A stretch of 64,000 nt of DNA from an uncultured Mycoplasma sp. (GTDB taxonomy: Bacteria; Bacillota_I; Bacilli_A; RF39; UBA660), in contig CABUPU010000001.1 in the NCBI GenBank assembly GCA_902493595.1, forward strand, positions 124,001-188,000, written 5' to 3'. Within the stretch, counting starts at the first letter, position 1. Each line of letters begins with the position of its first letter. The position numbers and the translations under genes are program-made. Shown here one piece after another: positions 32,974-41,366 of the stretch. The notes under the pieces were generated by a model that was given only the letters and a program-made list of their open reading frames with translations, was not told where the DNA came from and made no database searches.

Positions 32974-33029
32974 GATTTTGAGAATTCAACAAAGAACTTG
33001 TAAAGTTTAAAAAATATTGAAAGGAAATT

Positions 33030-33329
33030 ATGAATAAAAAAGGGCAAGCATTAATTGAATTTATAATTATATTACCAATATTTATAATGATGATGTTGGC
33101 CGTTTTTGATTGTGTTAGAATATATAGTGAAAAAAGTAAATTGGAGGGTATACTCGAAGATGTTATACTTGATGATACTACTTACTCTGATGTAAATGTA
33201 ACTAAAAATAGTGTTAATAAAGGGACTGAATATGTTGTAAGTAAAGATATAGAAATATATAGTCCAGTAGTAAGTGTAGTAACTGGAACAAAATATAATG
33301 TTACTGTAAAAAGGATTGTTTATGAATAA
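33030..33329 (+). CDS. TadE-like minor pilin
   Basis: 99 residues. MNKKGQALIEFIIILPIFIMMMLAVFD is the classic TadE start: a short basic head, an 'ALIEF' glutamate motif and one membrane helix. A short external domain follows. AAAGGAAATT precedes the ATG. First gene of a six-gene operon for a Tad-type pilus or secretion machine. Confidence 0.85.
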   Translation: MNKKGQALIEFIIILPIFIMMMLAVFDCVRIYSEKSKLEGILEDVILDDTTYSDVNVTKNSVNKGTEYVVSKDIEIYSPVVSVVTGTKYNVTVKRIVYE

Positions 33330-33687
33330 AAAAGGACAAGTATTAGTGCTATTTATAATATGTATACCGATTATGATAACACTATTTTCTTATTTAATTG
33401 AGGTAAGTTATATAGCATATAATAAACATAAAATATATTCAGTTACTAAAACTATTATTGCAAAAAACTATTCAAATGATAATTTATTTGATATAATAAA
33501 TATGTATAAAGATAATGATATTGATGTTAAAGATTTAAAGATTGATAATTCTTTAGGCTATAATATTTCGTTTAAAACAAGTATTCCTAGTTTACTTGGA
33601 AAATTAATTAATAAATCTTCTTATGATATTGATATTAATATAACAGGGGTTAAGGAAAATGGTAAAATAAAATACCAAAGAGGCTAG
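33322..33687 (+). CDS. TadE/TadG-like pilin
   Basis: 122 residues. It begins MNKKGQVLVLFIICIPIMI, parallel to the preceding gene, with one membrane helix and a short external domain. The Glu of the ALIEF motif is replaced by Leu. It overlaps the previous gene by 8 bp (I use ATG 33322; the TTG at 33316 is less likely). Both may be structural or minor pilins because no Flp pilin is seen. Confidence 0.75.
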   Translation: MNKKGQVLVLFIICIPIMITLFSYLIEVSYIAYNKHKIYSVTKTIIAKNYSNDNLFDIINMYKDNDIDVKDLKIDNSLGYNISFKTSIPSLLGKLINKSSYDIDINITGVKENGKIKYQRG

Positions 33688-33688
33688 T

Positions 33689-34447
33689 ATGGGAAAAAAG
33701 GGTAAAAGTATATGTTTATTTTCTTCGAAAGGTGGAACTGGTAAAAGCAGTATTGCTACTTTATTAAGTGGTTTTTTTGCTATGCAAGAGAAAAAAGTTT
33801 TAATAATAGATTTTGATTTATCTTTTGGAAGTATTGGTCTTTTATTAAATAAAGAAAGTAATAAAAATATATATGATCTTTATAGTGATTATAGTAATAA
33901 TAAATTTACTGATATAAATGATTATGTAACTAAATATAATGATAATATACTTTTTTTAGCAAGTTCTAGTGATCCAAGACAAGGAGTTAAAATAAATGAT
34001 GCTTTTATTAAATTTATTTTAGAAAAAAGTATATATTCATATGATTATATAATAATTGATACAAATAGTGATTGTTCTAATGTAAATATTGATTTACTTG
34101 ATAATGTAGATAATGTTTTATTTATAATGAATAATGATTTACTTAATATTAAAAATATGCGTAGTATGATTAGTATCTTTAAAGTTGCGGGTAAAACAAA
34201 TTATAAAGTATTATTAAATGAAAGTACAAATCCTTATAAAAATTATTATAGTTTATATGATATTAAGAAAATGATTGGAACTGGAGTAGATTATAATTTA
34301 ACTAGTAAATTCTTTATGAAAAATTATGATTCACTTGTATTTGATGGAAGTATTATTACACTAGATAAAAAATTTAGTAAATATTATCCTAAAGCAAATA
34401 AAGTTTTTATGAGTATTTATAATGATATGGAGGAAAATAATGAGTAG
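33689..34447 (+). CDS. CpaE/TadZ-like MinD-family ATPase
   Basis: 252 residues. Deviant Walker A SSKGGTGKSS (residues about 12-21), IIDFDLSFGSIG at about 38-49, and DYIIIDTNSDCS. In Tad systems this ATPase places the machine at the cell pole. It lacks the N-terminal receiver-like domain of longer TadZ proteins. It overlaps cpaF by 8 bp. Confidence 0.85.
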   Translation: MGKKGKSICLFSSKGGTGKSSIATLLSGFFAMQEKKVLIIDFDLSFGSIGLLLNKESNKNIYDLYSDYSNNKFTDINDYVTKYNDNILFLASSSDPRQGVKINDAFIKFILEKSIYSYDYIIIDTNSDCSNVNIDLLDNVDNVLFIMNNDLLNIKNMRSMISIFKVAGKTNYKVLLNESTNPYKNYYSLYDIKKMIGTGVDYNLTSKFFMKNYDSLVFDGSIITLDKKFSKYYPKANKVFMSIYNDMEENNE

Positions 34448-35762
34448 TTTAAAAGAGGTATTTAAATATGATGATACTGAAAATAATAATAATAATAATG
34501 TGGTGGACTATGATGTATTTTCCAATAAAGATTTACTTGATAGTTTAAGAACTAAAATTGTAGAAAATATAATTGATTTAAATCTTAAAAATGAAGACAA
34601 TATAACTTCATTTATCTCAAGGGAAATTGATAAAGCTGTTGTAGGTATAGAACTTACCTCAATGGAAAGAAATTATTTATATAATTTAATTGAAAATGAA
34701 ATAAATGGTTATGGACCTTTAACAGAACTTTTAAAGGATGAAAATATAACTGAAATAATGGTTAATTCTCCAAGTGAAATATATATTGAACTTGATGGTA
34801 ATTTAATTAAGGATGAAAGTGTTTCCTTTATTAATGATGAACATATTATTAGAACAATTCAAAAGTTAATAGAGCCAATGGGCAGAACTATTGATTCATC
34901 ATCACCAATGGTAGACTCTCGTTTAAAAGATGGATCACGTATTAATGCAGTTATTCCACCTCTTGCTACAAAAGGACCAGTTATTACAATAAGAAAGTTT
35001 AAAGCAAGTATTTCTTCAGCAGATGAACTAATAAGACTTGGAACTATTACACCAGATATGGCAACATTTTTGGAAGCGTGTGTTAAATCAAAACTTAATA
35101 TTTTAGTATGTGGAGGAACTGGTAGTGGTAAAACAACACTTTTAAATATTTTAAGTAGTTTTATACCAGAAAAAGAAAGAATTATAACTATTGAAGATGC
35201 TGCAGAACTAAGACTTTCTCAACCTCATGTTATTACACTTGAAACAAGAACTACAAACTATGAAAAAAGTGGAGAAGTAACAATTAGAGATTTAGTAAGA
35301 AATTCACTTCGTATGAGACCAGATAGAATTATTGTTGGTGAAGTAAGAGGAAAAGAAGCTTTTGATATGTTACAAGCAATGAATACAGGTCATGAAGGAA
35401 GTTTAACAACCTTGCACGCAAATGGTAATTTAGATGCACTTCATAGACTTGAAACAATGGTTTTAATGGCAAATATTGATTTACCAGTAAGAGCAGTAAG
35501 AGAGTATATTTATAATGCAATTAATATTACTATAAATATCGAAAGACTTTCTGATGGTAAAAGAAAAGTAAGTGGAATATCTGAAATTATAGGTTTTAAT
35601 GGTGATGAAATAGAGCTTAATGATATATTTACATTTAACCAAGAGGGTATTACAGATATTGGTGAAGTAAATGGAAGTTTTAAAGTAAGTAAAAAAGTAC
35701 CTAACTGTATAAAAAGACTTGAAAGTTATGGTTTTAAGGATATAAGAAAAATATTTAAATAG
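34440..35762 (+). CDS. CpaF/TadA-type secretion ATPase
   Basis: 440 residues from ATG 34440 (TGGAGGAAA just upstream). Hexameric ATPase that powers pilus assembly. Walker A GGTGSGKT at 225-232, then IITIEDAAELRL, the Asp box RPDRIIVGEVRGKEAFDMLQAMNTGHEGSL, and the His box LTTLHAN. The N-terminal 40 residues are low-complexity Asn-rich. Confidence 0.95.
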   Translation: MSSLKEVFKYDDTENNNNNNVVDYDVFSNKDLLDSLRTKIVENIIDLNLKNEDNITSFISREIDKAVVGIELTSMERNYLYNLIENEINGYGPLTELLKDENITEIMVNSPSEIYIELDGNLIKDESVSFINDEHIIRTIQKLIEPMGRTIDSSSPMVDSRLKDGSRINAVIPPLATKGPVITIRKFKASISSADELIRLGTITPDMATFLEACVKSKLNILVCGGTGSGKTTLLNILSSFIPEKERIITIEDAAELRLSQPHVITLETRTTNYEKSGEVTIRDLVRNSLRMRPDRIIVGEVRGKEAFDMLQAMNTGHEGSLTTLHANGNLDALHRLETMVLMANIDLPVRAVREYIYNAINITINIERLSDGKRKVSGISEIIGFNGDEIELNDIFTFNQEGITDIGEVNGSFKVSKKVPNCIKRLESYGFKDIRKIFK

Positions 35763-35773
35763 AAAGGATTTGT

Positions 35774-36781
35774 ATGAAAGAAATGCTACCAAAAATAATT
35801 GTAATACTTGGTATATGCATAATATTTATAATATGTGCATTTCTTTTTGTGCAATTATATTTTTCTATAAAACTAGAAAATAAACTAAAAAAATTTACAG
35901 TTAATGTAAGTGAAAATAATACTATAAGTTTTGTTGATAGATTAATGATATTCTTTTTAAAAATAATTAAAAAGATTTCTAAATTAAATAGTAAGTCAGT
36001 AATACTTAAAAAATATTCTGTTAGGCTTTCAAAATATTTAATTTATAATAAAAGTAATAATTTAAGTTCAATTGATTATGTTTCTATTAAAATATTATAT
36101 ATGATATTTATTGATATTCTTTATGTAATAATGTCTATTTTAAAGGGTGTTAAAACAGATTTATCACTTTTTATAATACTTTCATTTGTAAGTTTTTTTA
36201 TGATAGATATAATTTTAATAATAGTTTATAAAAAGAAAAGAAATACTATTGAATCTGGTCTTTTACAAGCAATTGTTATTATGAATAGTGCCTTTAAAAG
36301 TGGAAAGAATATTTGGCAAGCAATTAATATTGTTAAAACCTCTACAGAAAGTCCTATAAAAGAGGAATTTGAAATTATTTCTAAAGATATTGATTATGGA
36401 CTTGATCTTCTTACAGTATTTGAAAGATTTTATAATAGAGTAAAGGTTGAGGAAGTTAAATATATTACATCATCATTATCACTTTTAAATAAAACTGGTG
36501 GTAATATAGTTTCAGTATTTAATATGATTGAAAAACACTTTTATGATAAATTAAAAATAAAAAATGAACTTAATTCATTAACAAGTTCAAGTAAAATGCT
36601 TTATCGTATTTTGGTCGTTATACCATTTGTATTTATAATTGTTATTACTATGCTTAATAAAGATTATTTTAAAGTATTAATAACTACAAAAATAGGTATT
36701 ATAATTGATTTCTTTATTCTACTTATATATGTAATTTATATTATAACAATTAAGAAAATAACGAAGGTGGAGAAAATATGA
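35774..36781 (+). CDS. TadB-like inner-membrane platform protein
   Basis: 335 residues. Membrane helices at the N-terminus (about 7-29), in the middle (about 110-155) and at the C-terminus (about 275-330). It has one GspF-type (T2SSF) cytoplasmic domain with LLQAIVIMNSAFKSGKNIWQAI. It forms the base on which the pilus is built, together with the next gene. The TGA stop overlaps the next ATG (ATGA). Confidence 0.85.
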   Translation: MKEMLPKIIVILGICIIFIICAFLFVQLYFSIKLENKLKKFTVNVSENNTISFVDRLMIFFLKIIKKISKLNSKSVILKKYSVRLSKYLIYNKSNNLSSIDYVSIKILYMIFIDILYVIMSILKGVKTDLSLFIILSFVSFFMIDIILIIVYKKKRNTIESGLLQAIVIMNSAFKSGKNIWQAINIVKTSTESPIKEEFEIISKDIDYGLDLLTVFERFYNRVKVEEVKYITSSLSLLNKTGGNIVSVFNMIEKHFYDKLKIKNELNSLTSSSKMLYRILVVIPFVFIIVITMLNKDYFKVLITTKIGIIIDFFILLIYVIYIITIKKITKVEKI

Positions 36782-37479
36782 AGGTAAATGATTTTTATAA
36801 AAATATATATTCAACATCTTCGATTAAAGCCTTAGAAAGTAAATTTAATTATTTGTCCTATGATAAAAAAATTAATATTAATGAATTTCTAACAGTTAGA
36901 ATTATCTTATCTTTACTTGTATTTATAGTTTCAATATACTATTTTAATTCAGGATATTTTATTGCTCCAATACTAACATTTTTATTCTATATATTTTTTG
37001 AATATATTTGTATTGATGTCAAAATTAAAAAAAGAGCAAAAAAACTAGAAAGTGATGCAATATTCTTTTTTGAGGTATTGAATTTAACTATTCAAAGTGA
37101 AAGAAATTTAAAATTATGTATAAGTATTACCTCTAAAAGTATTGATAGTGATTTAAGTACTGAGTTTAAAAGAATGCTTGATGAAGTAGGTTATGGAAAA
37201 TCTTTAACCGAGGGCTTAAGGGATTTAATGAAAAGAATACCTTCGAAAAGTGTTTGTAATGTAATACTAAATATTATTGAAGCTAATGAATTTGGTAATA
37301 GTATCGAAGGAGCTTTAACTAATCAAATAAACTACTTAACTGATAAGAGAATCCTTGATATTAAAGAAAGTATTAATAAAATGCCTATGAAAATATCTAT
37401 AGTATCAGTACTTTTATTTCTACCACTTATGATGCTTTTGATATTAGGCCCAATATTTATAAATTATATTTTAAAATAA
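36778..37479 (+). CDS. TadC-like inner-membrane platform protein
   Basis: 233 residues. Helices at about 40-60 and 60-80 and a C-terminal helix (about 205-230), with a GspF-type domain (FFEVLNLTIQSERNLKLCISI, and ANEFGNSIEGALTNQ). It pairs with TadB. It ends the operon, with a terminator overlapping the stop. No prepilin peptidase (TadV) or secretin is present, as expected for a Gram-positive Tad system with the peptidase elsewhere. Confidence 0.85.
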   Translation: MKVNDFYKNIYSTSSIKALESKFNYLSYDKKININEFLTVRIILSLLVFIVSIYYFNSGYFIAPILTFLFYIFFEYICIDVKIKKRAKKLESDAIFFFEVLNLTIQSERNLKLCISITSKSIDSDLSTEFKRMLDEVGYGKSLTEGLRDLMKRIPSKSVCNVILNIIEANEFGNSIEGALTNQINYLTDKRILDIKESINKMPMKISIVSVLLFLPLMMLLILGPIFINYILK

Positions 37480-37505
37480 CTAGAAAAAAAATCTAGTTAT
37501 TTTTT
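37478..37505 (+). terminator. Terminator of the Tad operon
   Basis: AACTAGA (37478-37484) pairs with TCTAGTT (37492-37498), followed by a T-rich tail. Confidence 0.8.
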
Positions 37506-37569
37506 AATGGTTAAATGTAAATTGCTTTACATAAAAATGTATGTAAATTATATGTTAAAAATTTTATTG

Positions 37570-37687
37570 AAAAATGTCAAAAATATGTAAAATTTTAACT
37601 TTTTTTAAGAAATTTATCAAAAAAAGGAGGAAATCAGAAATTTTCCGGTAATAAGTATAGTGAAAGGAGAAATTTAAGATAACATAG
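37570..37687 (+). repeat. Leader repeat, copy 1
   Basis: A 118-bp sequence about 85% identical by eye to 51677-51796. The core from ACTTTTTTTAAGAAATTT through AAAAAAAGGAGGAAATCAG to TTTTCCGGTAATAA is nearly invariant. It contains a strong ribosome-binding-like AAAGGAGG and the stem GGAAAT/ATTTTCC. A second GGAG site downstream is followed by the two-codon frame ATG ACT TAG (37741-37749). Each copy precedes an accessory gene with no good start signal. Confidence 0.7.
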
Positions 37688-37786
37688 TAAAATTTTAAAA
37701 ATGTAAAATAAGTGTAAAGTAAAAAGAAAGGAGAAAAATTATGACTTAGTATTAAGTTAAATGTTTGATTAATTTAATTCAAAATA

Positions 37787-38362
37787 GTGAAAAAGAATAT
37801 GCTAAATAGTTTATACAATATAAGAAATGAAAATATGAAATATTATTTTAAATCTAAATTAAGACATCTTTCAAAAAAATCTAATATTTATAAAGATGTT
37901 ACAGAAAATTTTCTATTATTTACAGTTCCCAATAATCATAATATATCATTTGCTAAAGAAATTATTGTTAATGGAAAAACTTATAAGCTAAATAATCAAA
38001 ATAAGTTTAATTTTAGAAATAATGAATTAAATGTAGCATTTTGGTTAATTAACACTATTGGAGGTAAAGTTGAGTTAAGATTTGAAATTTGTGAGGACAA
38101 TTATATATTAAGTGCAGATTATAATTTCTTATCTGAACCTTTAGATTTAAAAGAAATAAAAAGGGGAGCTAGTAAATATTCATTTGGTCACAATGTTACT
38201 AAACAAGCAAAATCATTTATAATGGATGTTACAAATAATAGTAATATGACTGATGAGTTAATTAATGCTAATTTAGAAAATGCTTTTAACTATAAACAAG
38301 ATTTAAATTATATAATTGTTAAAAGAGATAATAATTTACTAGGTATCTATAAAAGAAAATAG
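37787..38362 (+). CDS. Hypothetical accessory protein
   Basis: 191 residues from GTG 37787, or 187 from ATG 37799; neither has a ribosome binding site, so the start is uncertain. The sequence is Asn/Lys-rich with no membrane segment and no motif I recognise; FAKEIIVNGKTYKLNNQNKF and ASKYSFGHNVTKQAKSF are its most distinctive parts. It lies behind leader repeat copy 1 and ahead of two convergent hairpin RNAs, mirroring the layout of the nuclease ORF at 51823. Confidence 0.55.
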   Translation: MKKNMLNSLYNIRNENMKYYFKSKLRHLSKKSNIYKDVTENFLLFTVPNNHNISFAKEIIVNGKTYKLNNQNKFNFRNNELNVAFWLINTIGGKVELRFEICEDNYILSADYNFLSEPLDLKEIKRGASKYSFGHNVTKQAKSFIMDVTNNSNMTDELINANLENAFNYKQDLNYIIVKRDNNLLGIYKRK

Positions 38363-38375
38363 TGCATTAAGACAT

Positions 38376-38457
38376 AAAAAAGAAGCGATACCCTCTGCAC
38401 AAGCAGTGGGACCGCTTCCCTAAATTTATTTTATCATATATGTTTACTATCTGTCAA
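38376..38457 (-). ncRNA. Short hairpin RNA B with promoter
   Basis: On the minus strand TTGACA (38457-38452), 18 bp, TAAAAT (38433-38428), then an RNA of about 46 nt. It is one long hairpin from GAAGCGGTCCCACTGC to GCAGAGGGTATCGCTTC, followed by six T. It is about 85% identical to RNA A next to it. Confidence 0.7.
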
Positions 38458-38459
38458 AT

Positions 38460-38543
38460 AAAAAAAGAAGCGACACCCTCTGCATACAGCAGTGGGATCG
38501 CTTCCATAAGAACATTTTACCATATATGTTTACCAACTGTCAA
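38460..38543 (-). ncRNA. Short hairpin RNA A with promoter
   Basis: Tandem copy of RNA B: TTGACA (38543-38538), 18 bp, TAAAAT (38519-38514), then the hairpin GAAGCGATCCCACTGC / GCAGAGGGTGTCGCTTC and seven T. The two repeats carry compensating changes in the stem (for example G-to-A opposite U). They are more than terminators, since each has its own consensus promoter. Confidence 0.7.
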
Positions 38544-38577
38544 ACTGAAAATGTAAAAAAGAAAGGAGGGATTAGAA

Positions 38578-38841
38578 ATGGTTGAAATTAATTTAAATAT
38601 ATCAGGTACACTTGCGGATTTTGAATATGCATCAAAAGTATACTGTGTTACATCAAAAGATGAAGAATATGTTTTAACACTTGCATGCAGCGTTTTAAAT
38701 AGAGATGAAAAATATAAAAAATATTCTGTAATAAAGGATGAAAATGAAAAACCACTTTATGTTTTAAATAGTGAAACTGGTAAAAAAATATATTTTAAAG
38801 ATATTAAAATGAACTTAAATTTTACTCGTATAGATTTGTAA
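38578..38841 (+). CDS. Small hypothetical protein
   Basis: 87 residues, probably beta-rich, no membrane segment, no recognised motif. A strong AAAGGAGGG site seven bases upstream makes the gene credible. Its promoter must lie among the sRNA promoters on the other strand. Confidence 0.65.
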   Translation: MVEINLNISGTLADFEYASKVYCVTSKDEEYVLTLACSVLNRDEKYKKYSVIKDENEKPLYVLNSETGKKIYFKDIKMNLNFTRIDL

Positions 38842-38893
38842 ATTGATTTATGTCATATTATGTAGTATAATTAAATTGCATTTGAGGTGAGAA

Positions 38894-39367
38894 ATGAAAA
38901 AATTATGGAAGAATAATAGGGTGGTTTTTGTTCTTGTAATAATACTTATTATATGTTTTGTTGCAATTTGTAGTGTTGCCCTAACTTTCTTTTATTCAAA
39001 AGATACAAATGAGTATGGTAATAGACTAGATGGTATTGAAAAACATCAAATATCTAATGAATTCAAGTCTAGTTACAAAGAAAAAATTTTAGAAAGTGAA
39101 AATGTAAAAAGTGTAGATTTTAATATTAAAGGTAGAATAATTTATGTTGAAATAAAATTTGATGAAAATATAACTTTAGATAATGCTAAGAAATTGGTAG
39201 AAAATTCTATGAGTCTTTTTGAGGAAGATACGCTTTCATACTATGATGTTCAATTTATAATTCAAAGTGAGAATTTTACAATTATGGCATCAAAAAATAG
39301 TGCCGCTGAAAATATTTCATGGAATAATAATACTCCAATAGAAGAGGAAACAGATGAAGAAAAATAA
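38894..39367 (+). CDS. Membrane-anchored hypothetical protein
   Basis: 157 residues. Helix at about 12-34, then an external alpha-beta domain (VKSVDFNIKGRIIYVEIKFDEN, TLDNAKKLVENSM) of a type seen in small Firmicutes surface proteins. It ends in acidic residues (EEETDEEK). GAGGTGAG precedes the ATG. It overlaps the next gene by 14 bp, so the two probably work together. Confidence 0.65.
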   Translation: MKKLWKNNRVVFVLVIILIICFVAICSVALTFFYSKDTNEYGNRLDGIEKHQISNEFKSSYKEKILESENVKSVDFNIKGRIIYVEIKFDENITLDNAKKLVENSMSLFEEDTLSYYDVQFIIQSENFTIMASKNSAAENISWNNNTPIEEETDEEK

Positions 39368-41366
39368 AAAAATAGTGCTTATATGCACTTTTATTTGTCT
39401 ATTAGTAGTAGGCATAGTCATAGGAATTATAATGTATTTGAAAGCAAATACACTTACAGTAAATGAGAAAAAATGGATTGATGAAAATAGTCAAAAGCAA
39501 ACACTTTTAAGTGTAAATGTTTTAAATAATTCATCAGTGTTTGGAAGTGATGGAACTGGAGTGTTCTATGATTTTCTAGATGCATTTGCTGAAAAATATA
39601 ATTTGAATATTAATAAAGTTACATTTAATTATGGCTCTGTAAATGGGGCAGTTTCTTTGAATTTAAAACAATCTTTAACAGACAATGATGAAGTTTTTTA
39701 TGAAGATCATTATGTTTTAGTGGCAAATAATAGTGAGATAGTTAATAGTTTATTTGAAATTTCTAATAAAGATATTGCTATTTTAGGCAATGATTTACCA
39801 TATGTATCAAAATATTTGACAGGATATAATTTTAATTATAAAACATATGACGACATAGATAGTTTGCTTACTTCGATGAGTGAAAATAAATATGCAATTG
39901 TACCACTACATTTATATTTAAAAAATATTTTTGATAGTAATAAAGAAATTGTATATCATTTTAGTGATATAAGTATTTATTATGTTTTGAATACAAATGA
40001 TGATTTATTTAGTTCTATATTAAAAAAATATTTTGAAGATTGGAAGGCAAATTTTGAGGAAAGTTATGATAAAAATTTATTTGATTTAATTTCAAATAAA
40101 TTAGGTTTAACTGAATATGAAATAGAGCAAATGCGTTCCGTAAATTATAAATATGGTTATGTTAATAATTCACCTTATGAAGTAATTTCAGGTGGCAACT
40201 ATGGTGGAATAGTAGCGGTTTATTTACAAAGATTTATGACTTTCTCTGGTGTGGATTTTACATTTAAAAAGTATAGTAATTTTGTAAAATTTAATAAAGC
40301 TGTTACAAATAGTGAAATAGACGCTTACTTTGGTTATTACAATTTGAATAGTTTTAATAAAACTTCGAGTGGTGTTGATATTAATTATGTAGTAATTGCT
40401 AATATGAAAAATGATGTTGTTATTAATAGCATAAATGCTTTATCAGGAAAAGAAGTCTATGTCCAAAATAATTCTCTTTTATATTCTTATTTAAGTAATA
40501 TTTCTGGAGTACATGTAAAGACTTACAAAAATGCCAAAGAACTTACTAAGCTAAATAATAAGGACTGTATTATTTTAGTGGATAGCAATATTTATGAGTA
40601 TTATAAGAATCATGGACTTGGAAATTATACTATTAGAACAAGTGGTAGTTTGAAGGAAGTTTATAACTTTAGAATTAAGGATAATGGAGCTTTATATAAA
40701 CTTCTTAATAAATACATTACAGTTTTAGATAGTCATAAAATTTTAAACGAGGGTATTAATAATCACAGTGAAACAGTAAAACATGGAGCTATAATATCAC
40801 TTCTTGCAAAATATTTTATATACTTCTTAATTATATTTTTAATTGTAGCTTATTTGGTTATTAGAAAGACAAGAAAAATAACTATAGCTAAAAAGATTAA
40901 AAAAGATGACAAAATGAGATTTATAGATCAATTAACATTATTAAAGAATCGTAATTATTTGTCAGAAAATATTAATGTATGGAATAATAATACAATATAT
41001 CCTCAGACAATACTTATTGTAGATTTAAATAGACTTCAGGAAATTAATGATACAAAAGGATATGAAGAGGGAGACAAACAAATTAAGGCTGCCGCAAATA
41101 TATTAATTAGAACTCAACTTGATAATTCAGATATAATTAGAACCGACGGTAATGAGTTTGTTGTATATCTTGTAGGTTATAATCAAAAGCAAATAACAAA
41201 TTATATCCATAAACTAAATAAAGAATTTAAAAATCTTCCTTATGATTATGGTGCAGAATTTGGTTATTCAATGAAGATTGATGAAATTAAAACTATTGAG
41301 GATGCTTTAAATGAGGCAACAAAAGTATTAAAAAAGCAAAAGGAAGTAAATGAAAACAAGAATTAA
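39354..41366 (+). CDS. Periplasmic-binding-type sensor with degenerate GGDEF domain
   Basis: 670 residues. N-terminal membrane helix (about 8-29), an external region of about 450 residues made of two solute-binding (SBP family 3-like) units, a second helix (about 485-507), and a cytoplasmic GGDEF-fold domain (DQLTLLKNRNYL at its start, ILIVDLNRLQEIND in the middle). The signature loop reads RTDGNEFVV instead of GGDEF, so cyclase activity is doubtful; it may bind GTP or c-di-GMP. AGAGGAAA precedes the ATG. Confidence 0.8.
   Translation: MKKNKKIVLICTFICLLVVGIVIGIIMYLKANTLTVNEKKWIDENSQKQTLLSVNVLNNSSVFGSDGTGVFYDFLDAFAEKYNLNINKVTFNYGSVNGAVSLNLKQSLTDNDEVFYEDHYVLVANNSEIVNSLFEISNKDIAILGNDLPYVSKYLTGYNFNYKTYDDIDSLLTSMSENKYAIVPLHLYLKNIFDSNKEIVYHFSDISIYYVLNTNDDLFSSILKKYFEDWKANFEESYDKNLFDLISNKLGLTEYEIEQMRSVNYKYGYVNNSPYEVISGGNYGGIVAVYLQRFMTFSGVDFTFKKYSNFVKFNKAVTNSEIDAYFGYYNLNSFNKTSSGVDINYVVIANMKNDVVINSINALSGKEVYVQNNSLLYSYLSNISGVHVKTYKNAKELTKLNNKDCIILVDSNIYEYYKNHGLGNYTIRTSGSLKEVYNFRIKDNGALYKLLNKYITVLDSHKILNEGINNHSETVKHGAIISLLAKYFIYFLIIFLIVAYLVIRKTRKITIAKKIKKDDKMRFIDQLTLLKNRNYLSENINVWNNNTIYPQTILIVDLNRLQEINDTKGYEEGDKQIKAAANILIRTQLDNSDIIRTDGNEFVVYLVGYNQKQITNYIHKLNKEFKNLPYDYGAEFGYSMKIDEIKTIEDALNEATKVLKKQKEVNENKN

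Noticed and set aside
35329..35792. Minus-strand frames opposite cpaF
   Set aside because: Low-complexity shadows of the cpaF gene.
38376..38543. Simple terminators of the gene at 37787
   Set aside because: The T runs are on the minus strand and each hairpin has its own consensus promoter.
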